DNA from: Plumapathes pennacea
Taxonomy: Eukaryota; Cnidaria; Anthozoa; Antipatharia; Myriopathidae
Reading direction: 5' to 3'
Length of the DNA: 64,000 nt
Assembly (NCBI GenBank): GCA_964036295.1
Contig: OZ038471.1
Coordinates: 14,588,184-14,652,183, forward strand
The notes beneath the pieces were generated by a model. That model ran no database searches. It was given only the letters and a program-made list of their open reading frames with translations, and had not been told where the DNA came from. Position numbers and translations under genes: made by a program. Shown here piece after piece: positions 25,432 through 35,101 of this stretch. Each line of letters opens with the position of its first letter. The first letter of the stretch is position 1.

Positions 25432-26142
25432 AAACTCACACTAGGGGCACATGAAATACGATGGGTCAAACACTCCAGATTGCTCGCAGTCACAATTGAT
25501 GACAAACTTACTTGGTCCCGTCACATTGGCGAAGTAAAAAAGAGCTTCGCCAGTAAATTAAATATGATCAAAAGAAGCAGATTTCTGCCCAGACAAACGC
25601 TTTTAGATTTATATTTTAAAGTAATTCTACCCTCAGCAACGTACGCGATACCCGTCTGGGGTGGCTTCACCTGTAAGGACAATTTCAACTCTTTAGAATC
25701 CTTACACTGCAGAGCAGCCAAACTTATTTTCAATCCCCCATGGGATATGCCTACAGTGGACGTTCTGAGAACGGCAAAATGAGACAACCTATTTTTTATA
25801 TATAAAACTAGTTTAGTGAAATTAATGTACAAGTTATATCATGATTTAGCACCGAACAGCATGTCCCACATTATAGAAAGACCCAATAATAATTATAATT
25901 TCAGAAATAGCAACAAACTCAAGGTGCCCCGGTTCAATACCTATTTCATGAAAAACTCTATAGCCCATAGGGGCCCTATAGTTTGGAACGCACTTTCAGC
26001 GCACTTACCCTGCGATGAAACACTATCTGCTACAACGTATGTGAAAAGGGCCAAAGGAACAAAAACACTTCGTAATATAGATTTTAACGCCCTATCTGCC
26101 CAGTCCATCCCAGATTTTAATGATCATTTTAGATATTATTAA
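25432..26142 (+). pseudogene. LINE RT C-terminal domain after the insertion
   Basis: Resumes in the same codon phase as the frame that stops at 23847, with LGAHEIRWVKHSRLL, then TIDDKLTWSRHI, YAIPVWGG and RAAKLIF. One in-frame stop (about 25780) divides it, then KLMYKLYHDLAPNS and a final WNALSAHLPC block run to the stop at 26142. This is the usual C-terminus of L2/CR1-type ORF2. Removal of 23848-25431 would leave the codon frame unbroken, so the insert came after the LINE. Confidence 0.85.
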
Positions 26143-26335
26143 TTATACATTATACCAGCACGCTATTGTTATCGCTGTTATTATTATTAGTATTTTTAGA
26201 TATTTATTATAGGAATGTTAGTTTTTATTAGTTATTAATAATTTAAATATAGGTTACTGATTAGCTTATTACTATTTGTTTTTATACACGACCCCACAAG
26301 CTGATGCTTAAACTCTTATCGTGTTTAAATAAAGA

Positions 26336-26953
26336 TTATCGTATCGCATCGTATCGTACTGGTCTGTCCAGGCATTTGACAGGGGCTGTTCTGCGGCCTT
26401 CGCGGCTGAGAGTAGCGTCTCCGAGCACCAATTGAACTGTTCGCACGTACCCGTCCACGGATGGGTTGATTCTCGAGACACGTGCGAGTCGCCAGCGATT
26501 CCTGGGAAGGTTGTCATCCTGAACAATGACAACGTCGTTCATGCGAAGGTTTCCCTTGGATTGTTTCCACTTCTGACGTTGCTGAAGGCTGAGCAGAAAT
26601 TCTTTCTTCCAGCGGCACCAGAATTCGTTTGACAGGTGCTGTACTCGTCGCCAGCGTTTCCTGGAATACTTGTCAGCATCTTGGAAGATTCCAGGTGGCG
26701 GCAGTATGACTTTAGATTTCATAGTCAACAGGTGGTTTGGAGTAAGAGGGGCAAGTGCATCTGGATCTTGTAGAGCGTCCGTTGTCAAGGGTCTGCTATT
26801 GACGATGGCCTCCGCTTCGCACATAAAGGTGTTTAGAGATTCGTCATCTAGTTGAGTACCAGTAGCATCCAGCAGGGCTGACAGTACGTTGCGGACACTT
26901 CTAATTTGTCGTTCCCAGATGCCTCCCATGTGGCTGGCTGAGGGGACGTTCAT
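26336..26953 (-). pseudogene. BEL/Pao integrase C-terminal fragment
   Basis: 205 codons. SASHMGGIWERQIRSVRNVL is the end of the integrase core, followed by the EAEAIVNSRPLT and PLTPNHLLTMKS blocks and a W-rich C-terminal domain. Homology extends a little upstream of the first methionine (DWFHFKMN), so the ATG is not a real start. Confidence 0.88.
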
Positions 26954-26998
26954 TTTAAAGTGAAACCAGTCACAATTTTCTTTGAGAAGGTTTCTCGT

Positions 26999-28027
26999 CT
27001 ATCCTGTGGTGGTTTCATTCATCTTTAGGGTTTCGATTGCATTCTTGAAGTCGATGGCTTGAGCGGCCTTCACTAACACGGCCTGAGCAGTCTGCATCTC
27101 GTCGACTGTAACGGGAGAATGGCTTGATGTTTCTTTCATTTTCCTGCTAGGGCGATCTGTCGCGCTGCGAGTTGACTCCTTCCTTCTCTGTACTCGATCT
27201 TTCAGTAATCGAATGTAGCGCAGGCATAGAGCGACCGATTTCATTGCGCGGAACCAGTCCGAGTAGTACTCTATGCGGTCGAGTAGACTTGCATCGGGAG
27301 GGGCGGTCATTGTTGTCATTGTAACAACTTTTTTGACATCTGGGTCGTCTTCACTAAGAGGAGTGATGCTCCGCTTTTCTTGGGCTTGTAACTGCATCGC
27401 AGCAGGCCACTCATCCTCGTTCTTCCACAGAAACTCTGGTCCTGTGATCCACCGTGATTCCAGGAGCTCGCGTACGGAGATTCCACGGGACGCATCATCT
27501 GCTGGGTTGGACTTGGTTTCCACGTACCTCCACTGCTCCACGGATGTGCTGTCGTGAATCTGTTGGACGCGATTGGCTACGAAAACTTGAAATCTCCTGG
27601 ACTCATTGGTGATGTACCCCAGGACAACCTTACTGTCGGTCCAGAAAGTTTCTTTGATTTCTTGCAATTGAAGTTCCCTTCGGAGTTGCTCGCTGATTCT
27701 CACAGACACTGTAGCTGCTGTCAACTCCAACCTTGGAATCGTAACTGACTTGAGCGGTGCTACTCTGGCCTTGGCTATCACGAGCGAGCAGTGAGTTTGA
27801 CCTTGGTCGTTCTTGAATCTCAAGTAGCTGCACTGGCCACATCCTATGCTGCTGGCGTCGGAGGAGTGATGCAGCTCTGTTTTGACGATGCGACCAAAGT
27901 TCTTTGGCTTGTAGCATCTTGGGGCCGAGAAATTCTTCAGGAGGTGAAGCTCTGTTCTCCACTTCTCCCATCTAGCTCGTACTGGATCGGGGATGGGATT
28001 GTCCCAACCTATAGACCACTGCGGCAC
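26999..28027 (-). pseudogene. BEL/Pao pol fragment, RNase H-like region
   Basis: 342 codons. Landmarks are listed under the element. In BEL/Pao elements this segment lies between RT and integrase. It ends in a stop at 26999 right where the integrase should begin. RT and protease upstream are missing or unrecognisable beyond about 28080. Confidence 0.85.
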
Positions 28028-28089
28028 AGCTCTTGTAGGATACTGGGAGAAGCTGCCTTATTGCTGACGCTGCTTCAACAATATTTCTA

Positions 28090-28402
28090 GACCTAATGTG
28101 ACCGCAGGGTGTAGTCATTCTCATATATCGGGCAAAATCTGGAAAACAAACTGAGATATAAACTGGCAATGGTGTGCATGTCGGGTAGAGGGAAAGACAG
28201 GAGGAATTGCAGAAAGGAAAATATCAGCTTCTTTTCGCGGCCTGAGGAACACTCCTCCCTGCAGTCGACTCAGCAAAGAGGAAGCATTAATCCGCGGTCA
28301 CACTTGTGTCAGAATTTTTTTCTTTCCCATCTCTTCCTTGTCGCTACAATAACTTTTTATTCAAATTTTTTGCACGATAACCTTTCTCTTGCGTTAGTCT
28401 TA
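28090..28402. other. No feature recognised
   Basis: Sequence between the BEL fragment and the next TIR element. No domain, repeat or plausible exon is seen. Confidence 0.4.
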
Positions 28403-28788
28403 GGCCCTGTTTACATGGAAGGAGGGTGAACCTCCTAGGAGGGACACCCTCCTTGAATGGTCAGAAGATTGCCCCCCCCCCCCCCCCCCTTTACATTCCA
28501 ATTGGTATCCCTAGGGCTATCTCGCCAACAGTCTGAAAAGTATCGCGAGGTTGCGATATTTGAGATAGTAACCTGGCACCGCTAAAGATAGCCCTGCTGG
28601 GAGGGTAACCCTACCTCGAGCGTTTACATGGCGAAAAGTTGTCCCTGCAGGGAGGGTTACCCTATCAAGGAGACAGGGTGACCCTACCTATCATGTAAAC
28701 GGACCAGGGAATTTCAATAGAGAAGGGTGACCCTTCTAAGAGGGTGTCCCTCCTTGGAGGGTCACCCTCCTTTCATATGAACAGGGCC
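28403..28788. mobile_element. Small TIR element with TTA duplication (Harbinger-like MITE)
   Basis: 386 bp. GGCCCTGTTTACATG at the left pairs with GGCCCTGTTCATATG on the other strand at the right. Both continue into GGAGGGTGA.CCTCC..GGAGGGACACCCTC, giving arms of about 55 bp. TTA flanks both ends (28400-28402, 28789-28791). Inside are an imperfect repeat of AGGGTTACCCT-type blocks and an 18-base C run at 28472-28489. There is no coding frame. Confidence 0.82.
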
Positions 28789-29109
28789 TTAATATGTCTT
28801 GTTCTCAAGGCTTGAAGCATTGCCGTTGTTAAAAACTTCCAGCCGTCTGCAAACGATGACATTTAAATTAGTTTGAGACATCGTCCTTCGTCCAGTCCTT
28901 TGACTGCAGTTCTGAGACCGCATTTTTTCCCAAAGGAGTGGAAGCTCAGAACTATTCCGAAAACAAATTTTTAGCGGAAAATTCTGAGGGCAGTCCAAGA
29001 ATCGTCCCAAAACGGTTTGGTGATGTCTCAGTTGTGATCGTAAGTAATGTTACGTTTGTGCCTCTCCCTACTTCAGTGGGTGTGGGCGCGTTGACAGCTC
29101 AAACATTAT

Positions 29110-29346
29110 GGGCCAATTTTTTAAACAAGGTTTTGACCGCGGTTAAGAAAATCCTGGTCTAAACAAAATTTAAACAATAACCGTGCTTACTGGACAACGG
29201 TTAAACGCCGTCTTTATAAACCGACTCCGATCCATGTTCTAAAAATGCAATTTAACGTTTGGCTAACCCTGTTTTACGGCGTCCGTCTAAACTTCAACTT
29301 AGCGATAAACCAGGTCTAAGTTAGACTGTTAAAAAAAAACCGGCCC
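29110..29346. mobile_element. 237-bp TIR insertion with TAT duplication
   Basis: The ends GGGCCAATTTTTTAA and, inverted, GGGCCGGTTTTTTTTTAA are flanked by TAT at 29107-29109 and 29347-29349. The sequence around it (GCTCAAACAT before, GCGTTTTGGATAAAAAGTAA after) matches 58474-58542, where the same sequence is continuous without the insert. This is therefore a filled site with its empty homologue in the same window. Confidence 0.85.
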
Positions 29347-29349
29347 TAT

Positions 29350-31001
29350 GCGTTTTGGATAAAAAGTAAGGCATTTTTGCAGGAGACAACTTTCGTTTTA
29401 GTTCTAACTTTGTGATTTTTGTGGTCACTTTAATATGAAATGTCCAAGCACATGCGTTTCGGAAAATGATTAACACAAACGTTAGGTCGGTATATTCAGA
29501 AGTAGTCAAGTGTAGATCTTTGTTCCAATCTGTCTTTGTTGTTGCCTGTACATTCATACACAGCGCGAGTCCCGAAAAGGAACAACTCATATTCAATACT
29601 GATCGGCCAAGTTTGTCAAAATGAAGTAAACTTAGCATTTCAGAATGAAGAGATCACTTACTTGTAATGCAAAATGACCCCGTATATTTTTTCCAACAAA
29701 CACACTAAGTTTGCAAGACATTTTCTTTCACGGCTCACACTGCACCTTATAGACGTTCTCCGAAATCTAACAACGAAAACGTGATACGGAAGACTTGTGA
29801 TCCAGTCTGTCAAACTTAGCCTGTCCGGCTGATCTTGCCTTGACAAACTAAAGGCATTTAATTCACACTGAAAATGAAGGCGATTCATTTCAAACGTCAC
29901 GTACCTGTATACTTTATAGTGCACGGCTCGATCCTGCCTCGAACGTCATGTAGTGCGTTTTCCTGCATGGAACACGGAAAAAATGCTTAGTTTTGTTGTA
30001 AAATTAGTTGAGACTTAAAGACGAAAGCAAAATATTTAGTAGATTGTGGATTCTGTCTGCTCGAGTCTCTTTTCGAACTGGTTGATCTGGCCGACCTTGT
30101 ATGAGCCAAAGCTAATTCGAATTTGGGTCAGAAAAACCAAATAATAAAAATCCCGCTGCTTGAGTGATGCCGTACTTATTCGGCCAATCTACCTATAAAT
30201 TGTGCGCTAGGATTGGCCAGATTCGGCTGAGGAAAAGTTCGGCGTCTGGATCAGTCACTTCAAAGCCGTAATTCTTGGCTCTGGCTCAGGGATGAAGAAC
30301 GGCTGAGCCGCCGAACTTTTTAAGTCGTGAGAAAAAACCAGCGTCTGAACTGAGCCTAAGGGAAAACAAGGACGTCTCCGATACCATAGAATCCCGCGGT
30401 TATAAGCCATGGGCTTGTACAGGTTTGGTAAGGATTTTTGAGGGGGCTTATAACTGGGAGGAAAAAAAACGTTTAAAGTGCGTTCTATTTTAAAAAGATT
30501 TTTGTTTAATTGTGTCCATTTCAATTGAGCAAAACAGTGTTTTGATGCATGTAACAATAACTGTGAAAGCGTTGAAACACGACTGTACTCGGACGAAGTC
30601 TAAAGATTGTCGATGTGCTACTGCACGGCGGTACATCAACGTTCGAGCCGCTACTGGTTCTCGATCGGGTTCATCTGTTTCATTATTCTCTGCGAGCAGT
30701 TCAGCTTGCAGGGAAAGGTTCTTTTGAATTGACCTTAGTCATTGGCTATGTTTTCCGTAACAAACCAACCCTTGGAGGTGTGCTAAGACAGCTTTTGCTG
30801 GCTAAATCGAGCAGATTCTAAACAGCGACGATTTCTTGGCGACAAATTGCCACGAAATTGCAGGTAGTTCACAAATCCGGTTTGGAATCGCATCGAAAAT
30901 CGCTACTTAAATTGTACCATTCGCATGAAAACTCACTTGAGTAAACCGTCCTTAAGTACCGTCCTATACGAAGAGCGGGGAAATGAAAACCGCAGGATCC
31001 T
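29350..31001. other. Intron of the Ig-TLDc gene, no feature recognised
   Basis: Only 29350-29404 is identified, as a repeat shared with 58488-58542. The rest shows no domain, TIR or tandem array. Confidence 0.45.
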
Positions 31002-31246
31002 AGAAAATTCTAACTTTTTACAGAGTATGTAAATATGGCTAGCCTACATTTTACACGTAATTTACAAATAATCTACACATGCTTTACATAATGTGTAAAT
31101 TCTTTTTCCATACTCTCTACTGACCCATTTACAAAATTTGTAAATGGGTAGGCATCATGTAAATGTCAATTTGCTAGCAAAGATTTGGGTATTTACATAC
31201 ATTTTACCCCGTTTTACACAATGTGTAACAGAGTAGAATTTTCCAG
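31002..31246. repeat. TTTACA-rich inverted-repeat element
   Basis: About 245 bp bounded by GAAAATTCTAACTTTTTACA and, inverted, GAAAATTCTACTCTGTTACA. The interior is filled with TTTACA/TGTAAA words and small palindromes such as CATTTACAAAATTTGTAAATG. It is probably a MITE. It ends 92 bp before the TLDc exon. Confidence 0.6.
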
Positions 31247-31338
31247 TGGGAGAACAGGGAGGGTCAGAACCGCATTTCTTCTTTCACAGTATGTCAAATA
31301 TTCGTATTTATATCGGAATTTACTTTTTTATTTTACAG

Positions 31339-31605
31339 AATATTACTTCAGTCGGTCTGACTCGGTAATCCTCAGCAGTCACCCTGATTACGAACAAAAG
31401 CTGAACGAGTACCTGGAACCTGTGAAAGTGAGTGGTAAGCAGTGGAAGTTGTGCTACAGGGCTTCTGAGCATAACTACAGATCTGCTGCTTTCCACACTT
31501 CTTGCGATAGGAAAGGCGCGACAGTTACGCTGGTTCGAGTTGGAATCTACGTGTTTGGTGGCTACGCCGACAAGAGCTGGGATGCGCCGAGTAGTGGATG
31601 GGGGA
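31339..31605 (+). CDS. TLDc domain, first exon
   Basis: A 267-bp exon between ATTTTACAG and the strong donor GA|GTGAGT, phase 1 at both ends. The translation carries the N-terminal half of a TLDc domain: DSVILSSHPDYEQKLNEYL, WKLCYRASEHNYRSAAFH, CDRKGATVTLVRV and YVFGGYADKSW. TLDc proteins (OXR1, NCOA7, TBC1D24, TLDC2 types) are mostly intracellular and linked to oxidative-stress protection or V-ATPase regulation. Here the domain follows an Ig exon of the same phase, so an extracellular setting is possible. The reading frame upstream of 31339 is intron translation. Confidence 0.9.
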
Positions 31606-32239
31606 GTGAGTATGGCCCAGATACTGAATTAGACTAATACTTGGTTGGGGTTTCTTTTAGAATGCAAACAAAACAATTTCTCTCACATGGTAGTTACCTG
31701 AAATATACAGGAGAGTAGGAGGATACAGTAGGTCGTGAAATGTACCTTACCTCCCGGCAACTCCCACATAAACATGCGGGGATGCTCGTCGGGAAATTTT
31801 GTTTTGACTTCTAAGAGGTACTGAAACGGGTGTGGCTCGAGCTTACTTTGACCCCTAAAAGGTACCAATGAAAGCTGATACCAAGAATTTAAGGTTCCGA
31901 TGCCTTATTGCTATAAGTGACACCATGAATCACTTTATCCTATGTTGTTTTCAAACAAAAATATTCTATTTGACTGATACCCAACCCCACGCCGCACAAA
32001 AAAATGTCAGCGTTTGATGTTGAGCACCCTAAGCGGTACTAAAACCGTAAATTTGACCCCCAAGCGGTACGACGAGCATCCCCGTCCTTTTTTATGTGGG
32101 AGTCCCTCCCCCTCCTGGGGTGAGGGTGGGAGGGGGGATCTACACACGCCCAGCAGCACTGTTAATCTAAAGATCAACGGCCGTCTGCACGAGAATCTGC
32201 AGCTGCCAATGCCCACACTGTAAAATACTGTTCGACGTT
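31606..32239. other. TLDc intron start, no feature recognised
   Basis: Contains C/G-rich runs near 32100. Two short segments (31725-31870 and 32030-32110) share GGTAC/CGACGAGCATCCCC words in opposite orientation, an imperfect inverted repeat of unknown origin. Confidence 0.4.
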
Positions 32240-33245
32240 ATCTCATGTCTGTTGTCCAACTGCAGACCGATAACTTTATTTAGTCCCCATCGAAAAATTT
32301 TCCGAGAATGTCAGAAAATTCAACAGCTGTTGCTCTTGCTCAGTGAAATATTAAACTTAAGTCACTATCGGTCTCCTGAAGACACCACAGCTTCTCTTTA
32401 TGTTAGATTTACGTATAATAGAAACTGGAAAACAGAACTGGACAACGACTGCAACGAGTCACCCCCACGGACCTGAGTGAACAATTTGACTCTCTCCCAC
32501 ATAATTTACTACTTGCGAAACTCAAAGCGTATGCTGTCATGTGATTAGAGCCGTTTTTGGATGACTGTCGAAAACCAAAACCAAAGTAATCACACAAGCC
32601 AATCACAGAGACTGAGAGAAAACAGTTCAGCCAATTGGAAGCCAAAGTAATTTGTGTTTGGTCTTGCGTTTGGTTTTACTGTCCAATCAGCAGTGCGAGT
32701 ACACAGTCGTTTGTAAGGTGCAGGTAATGTGTTGGCGTCTGTTAAGAGGTTTCCGTTCTTAGTTTGTGTACCAGCTTCCCGTGTAAGTCGTTAATAATAG
32801 TTCTATTGCTGTGGCTGGTGCATTCAGCAAAGTCCCTGGAGTTATGTCGTGTTCAGTGTGTTGGTGGCGTTCAGAAATGTGATTTCTGACGTCGACGTTT
32901 CTGGTTTGTGTTCAGTAAGTCTCGTGTTCAGGTTTCTGCTAGTTTCACCGATGCTTCGCAGTCAGTACAAGGTATTCTGTATATACCGTTCCCTATCTGT
33001 CGTGAGGTTTATCTTTGGTCAACCAAAACACCGGGACAACCAACCTCAACAAATCTCGCTCCTGGGTTCAAACCATTTTTCAATTTCTTTTGTTTCGTCA
33101 AGGAAGCCGCAGTATATCAAACTATGCTGATTACAACCGACTGTACAGCGCGGGTGTGGACATCGAGTCGGCCAATGTGGTGTTGAATTCAGAATACAAG
33201 TCAGTCGCGACTTGGCTCCTAACCAACAGCCTGAGCCCAACTGTC
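32240..33245 (+). pseudogene. Decayed LINE reverse transcriptase fragments
   Basis: Scattered CR1-like RT pieces in order on the plus strand: NCRPITLFSPHRKIF (about 32255), NRNWKTELDN (about 32416), QFDSLPHNLLLAKLKAY (about 32482) and NYADYNRLYSAGVD (about 33110) followed by SVATWLLTNSLSP. The catalytic YADD has become YADY. Unrelated or heavily mutated sequence separates the blocks, including 32548-32710, which resembles 42176-42290 (CCAAA.CCAAAGTAA words). It is inside the TLDc intron. Confidence 0.65.
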
Positions 33246-33861
33246 ACGAGCATGCAATATTTTAGAGAGGTTTATCGGGGGAAACAAGCTTCAAGGCAGA
33301 GTCTAAAGATTTCTTCCCCTTCTTTATGTGATACTCGTGTAATGAAAGAATTTGCTCGTTAGCTGGGTCTCGCGCCGTCGCTTTGGATAGGTCCGTACGT
33401 TGATCTTTATTTAACTTGGTCAGTTTTTTTTTATGTATGATGAATGAGACTTTCTAAAGTCATCGTTTGTCGGTACACTTACTAGCAGCCGGAAGTTGAA
33501 AAACTATCTAATTGAGTTATTTTTTCCATTTGTTCTGTTCGCAAGCAAGAGTTCTTTTCCATGTTTGGCCGACATGTTATTTGTATAAACCATGACATGA
33601 CATGCAAATGAAAGAGCACTCTGTTGTTAAGAACAAAGGAGCATTGGCCCTGCTAACAAACTCTCGGTATCACGTGCTAAAGCTGTTATATTCTATGAGT
33701 TGATGCCGTGCAGATAAACAAACTCAAGTTTAACGAACATATAAACACTGTGATTTGTCAGAAAATCAACAAACAACTGGTCGTCATGTGTGGAAGATAG
33801 TATCACGACTAGATCAAATGTAAACTGTAGAGCCTTCCCTCGTTTCATCTGTTAAAAATAC

Positions 33862-34110
33862 AAAAATAAAACAAACATTTTTATTTAATGTCGAAGCGTA
33901 GGGAGTGATTGCCTATTCTCCCGAGCAAGAGGCTTGTGTTAAAATGTTCGACCGGTGGAATACCTGCAGAAAGAAGACAGGTTCAGAAGGGAAAGACTGT
34001 TGAGTTGCCTTCCCAAACCTTCTAACTGCCGGGCGTGGGCATTGAACCTACGACCTCCTGTGGGGCTTCATTACTGATTCAGGTCTACCAAGTCAGTACT
34101 ATTACCGATT
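33862..34110 (-). repeat. LINE 3' tail and tRNA-like SINE debris
   Basis: 33893-33970 (GGGAGTGATTGCC..TCTCCCGAGC) resembles 52436-52500 (GGGAGTGGTTGCCCAATCTCCCGAGC), the 3' end of the LINE fragment inside the 51.9-kb element. Next to it, read on the minus strand, GGAGGTCGTAGGTTCAATGC near 34040-34066 resembles a polymerase III B box with its flank, as in tRNA-derived repeats. No complete element is present. Confidence 0.45.
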
Positions 34111-34772
34111 TGTCTGAAGTATGGCAACACTGTCGCATCAAGATTGCAAAAAAAAAAAAGAAAAAAAAAGAAAGAAAAAAAAAAGAAAAAATTGAAATGT
34201 TAATTGAACGAGCACTCAAATTTGTTTCTAATAACGAAACATCGACTATGACAAACTTTTTCAAACACATATGGATACCTAGCCCTTTGTGCCGTAGAAT
34301 CGCACAAACCTCGTGCACAGCCACCTCCTCCCTACTTTCTCCGCGTACATTCTATCCCTTCCTCACCCCTGCAGGTACTTTTCGTTCATACTCCACCAGC
34401 AACGAAACATTGTATTAAAATGATCGTACATTTATCAGATGTAAAAAATTTCCAAACCGCGGGTGTCAGCTTAGTTCATCTTTCTCCCTCGATGCATCAC
34501 CCACACTGCATAGGCACCCCACCCCCACCCCCTCAGGTTCCAAAAGACGCTTGAGAACAGAAAGCTACCTGGAGTCTAACGCATGGGTTTATTCAGCAGG
34601 TCTAATATAGTATTGCTAAGGTAATGGTTATAGTTCACTAGAGGCGTTGGGTTTTGGTGTTGTCTCATGTTTTGTGATGTTTTCATGTCGGCTGAGTCGT
34701 ATTAGTGTGAACAGTGTCAGTATCCGGTGAGTTTTTATTGTCTTGACTGGTACTTATTCTCATCACATACAG
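34111..34772. other. TLDc intron end, no feature recognised
   Basis: Holds an A/G-rich low-complexity run at 34147-34190. Nothing else was recognised before the terminal exon. Confidence 0.45.
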
Positions 34773-35101
34773 GGGAGACCTACAGCGACAAGGCATTTTT
34801 GTTTTCGCTGAAAAACCATTTGAATGAGCAGTTCAAGATGTTCACCTACAGAAACCGGGAATACGCCATGTACAACGACAACAGCTGGGGACCAGTCTTT
34901 GGTTACTCTGTTGTTTATCATTACTCTGATCTCTACATCTGTGATCGCTGTAACGTCATCACTAGCTCCCGCTCAAATCTCGGCGGGACTTACAAACCAC
35001 CAAACGGATACACCGAGGGAAGTCCTGAGGCCAGAAAACTGCTCGCTGGTTCTTACGGGTTCATATGTGACGAGTACGAGGTGTATTACCTCGTCTCGTA
35101 G
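34773..35101 (+). CDS. TLDc domain, terminal exon
   Basis: Begins after CATCACATACAG at phase 1, joining exactly to 31605, and ends at the TAG at 35099-35101. It supplies the second half of TLDc: SDKAFLFSLKNH, PVFGYSVVYHYSDLYICD, SNLGGTYKPPNGY, LLAGSYGF and EYEVYYLVS. It ends at the usual C-terminus of the fold, so the protein stops with the TLDc domain. AATAAA at 35261-35266 is the probable polyadenylation signal. Cysteine pairs in the ICDRCN segment are unusual for intracellular members and would suit a secreted protein. Confidence 0.92.

Larger units (their letters stand above)
21690..26358 (+). mobile_element. CR1/L2-like non-LTR retrotransposon, interrupted
   Basis: A plus-strand LINE with an apurinic-type endonuclease, reverse transcriptase and a C-terminal domain, ending in a short tail of ATCGTATCGC-type repeats (about 26332-26358) rather than poly(A), as CR1/L2-group elements do. 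It is broken by one frameshift near 22425 and by insertion of a foldback element at 23848-25422. The 3' tail abuts BEL/Pao sequence, so the LINE probably inserted into that older element. Confidence 0.85.
26336..28080 (-). mobile_element. BEL/Pao retrotransposon fragment
   Basis: Two minus-strand frames from a Pao-type pol. The upstream one (26999-28027) starts in the post-RT region (PQWSIGWDNPIPDPVRARWEKW) and runs through an RNase H-like segment (IPRLELTAATVSVRISEQL, FWTDSKVVLGYI, NPADDASRGISV). The downstream one (26336-26953) starts inside integrase (NVPSASHMGGIWERQIRSVRN) and ends in the family's C-terminal domain (RMNDVVIVQDDNLPRNRWRLARV). The integrase zinc finger and most of its catalytic core are absent between them. 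The last residues of the downstream frame come from the adjacent LINE tail. Confidence 0.88.

Noticed and set aside
31185..31338. Extended N-terminus of the TLDc frame
   Set aside because: The polypyrimidine tract and AG at 31337-31338 place an acceptor here; upstream sequence is MITE-derived.
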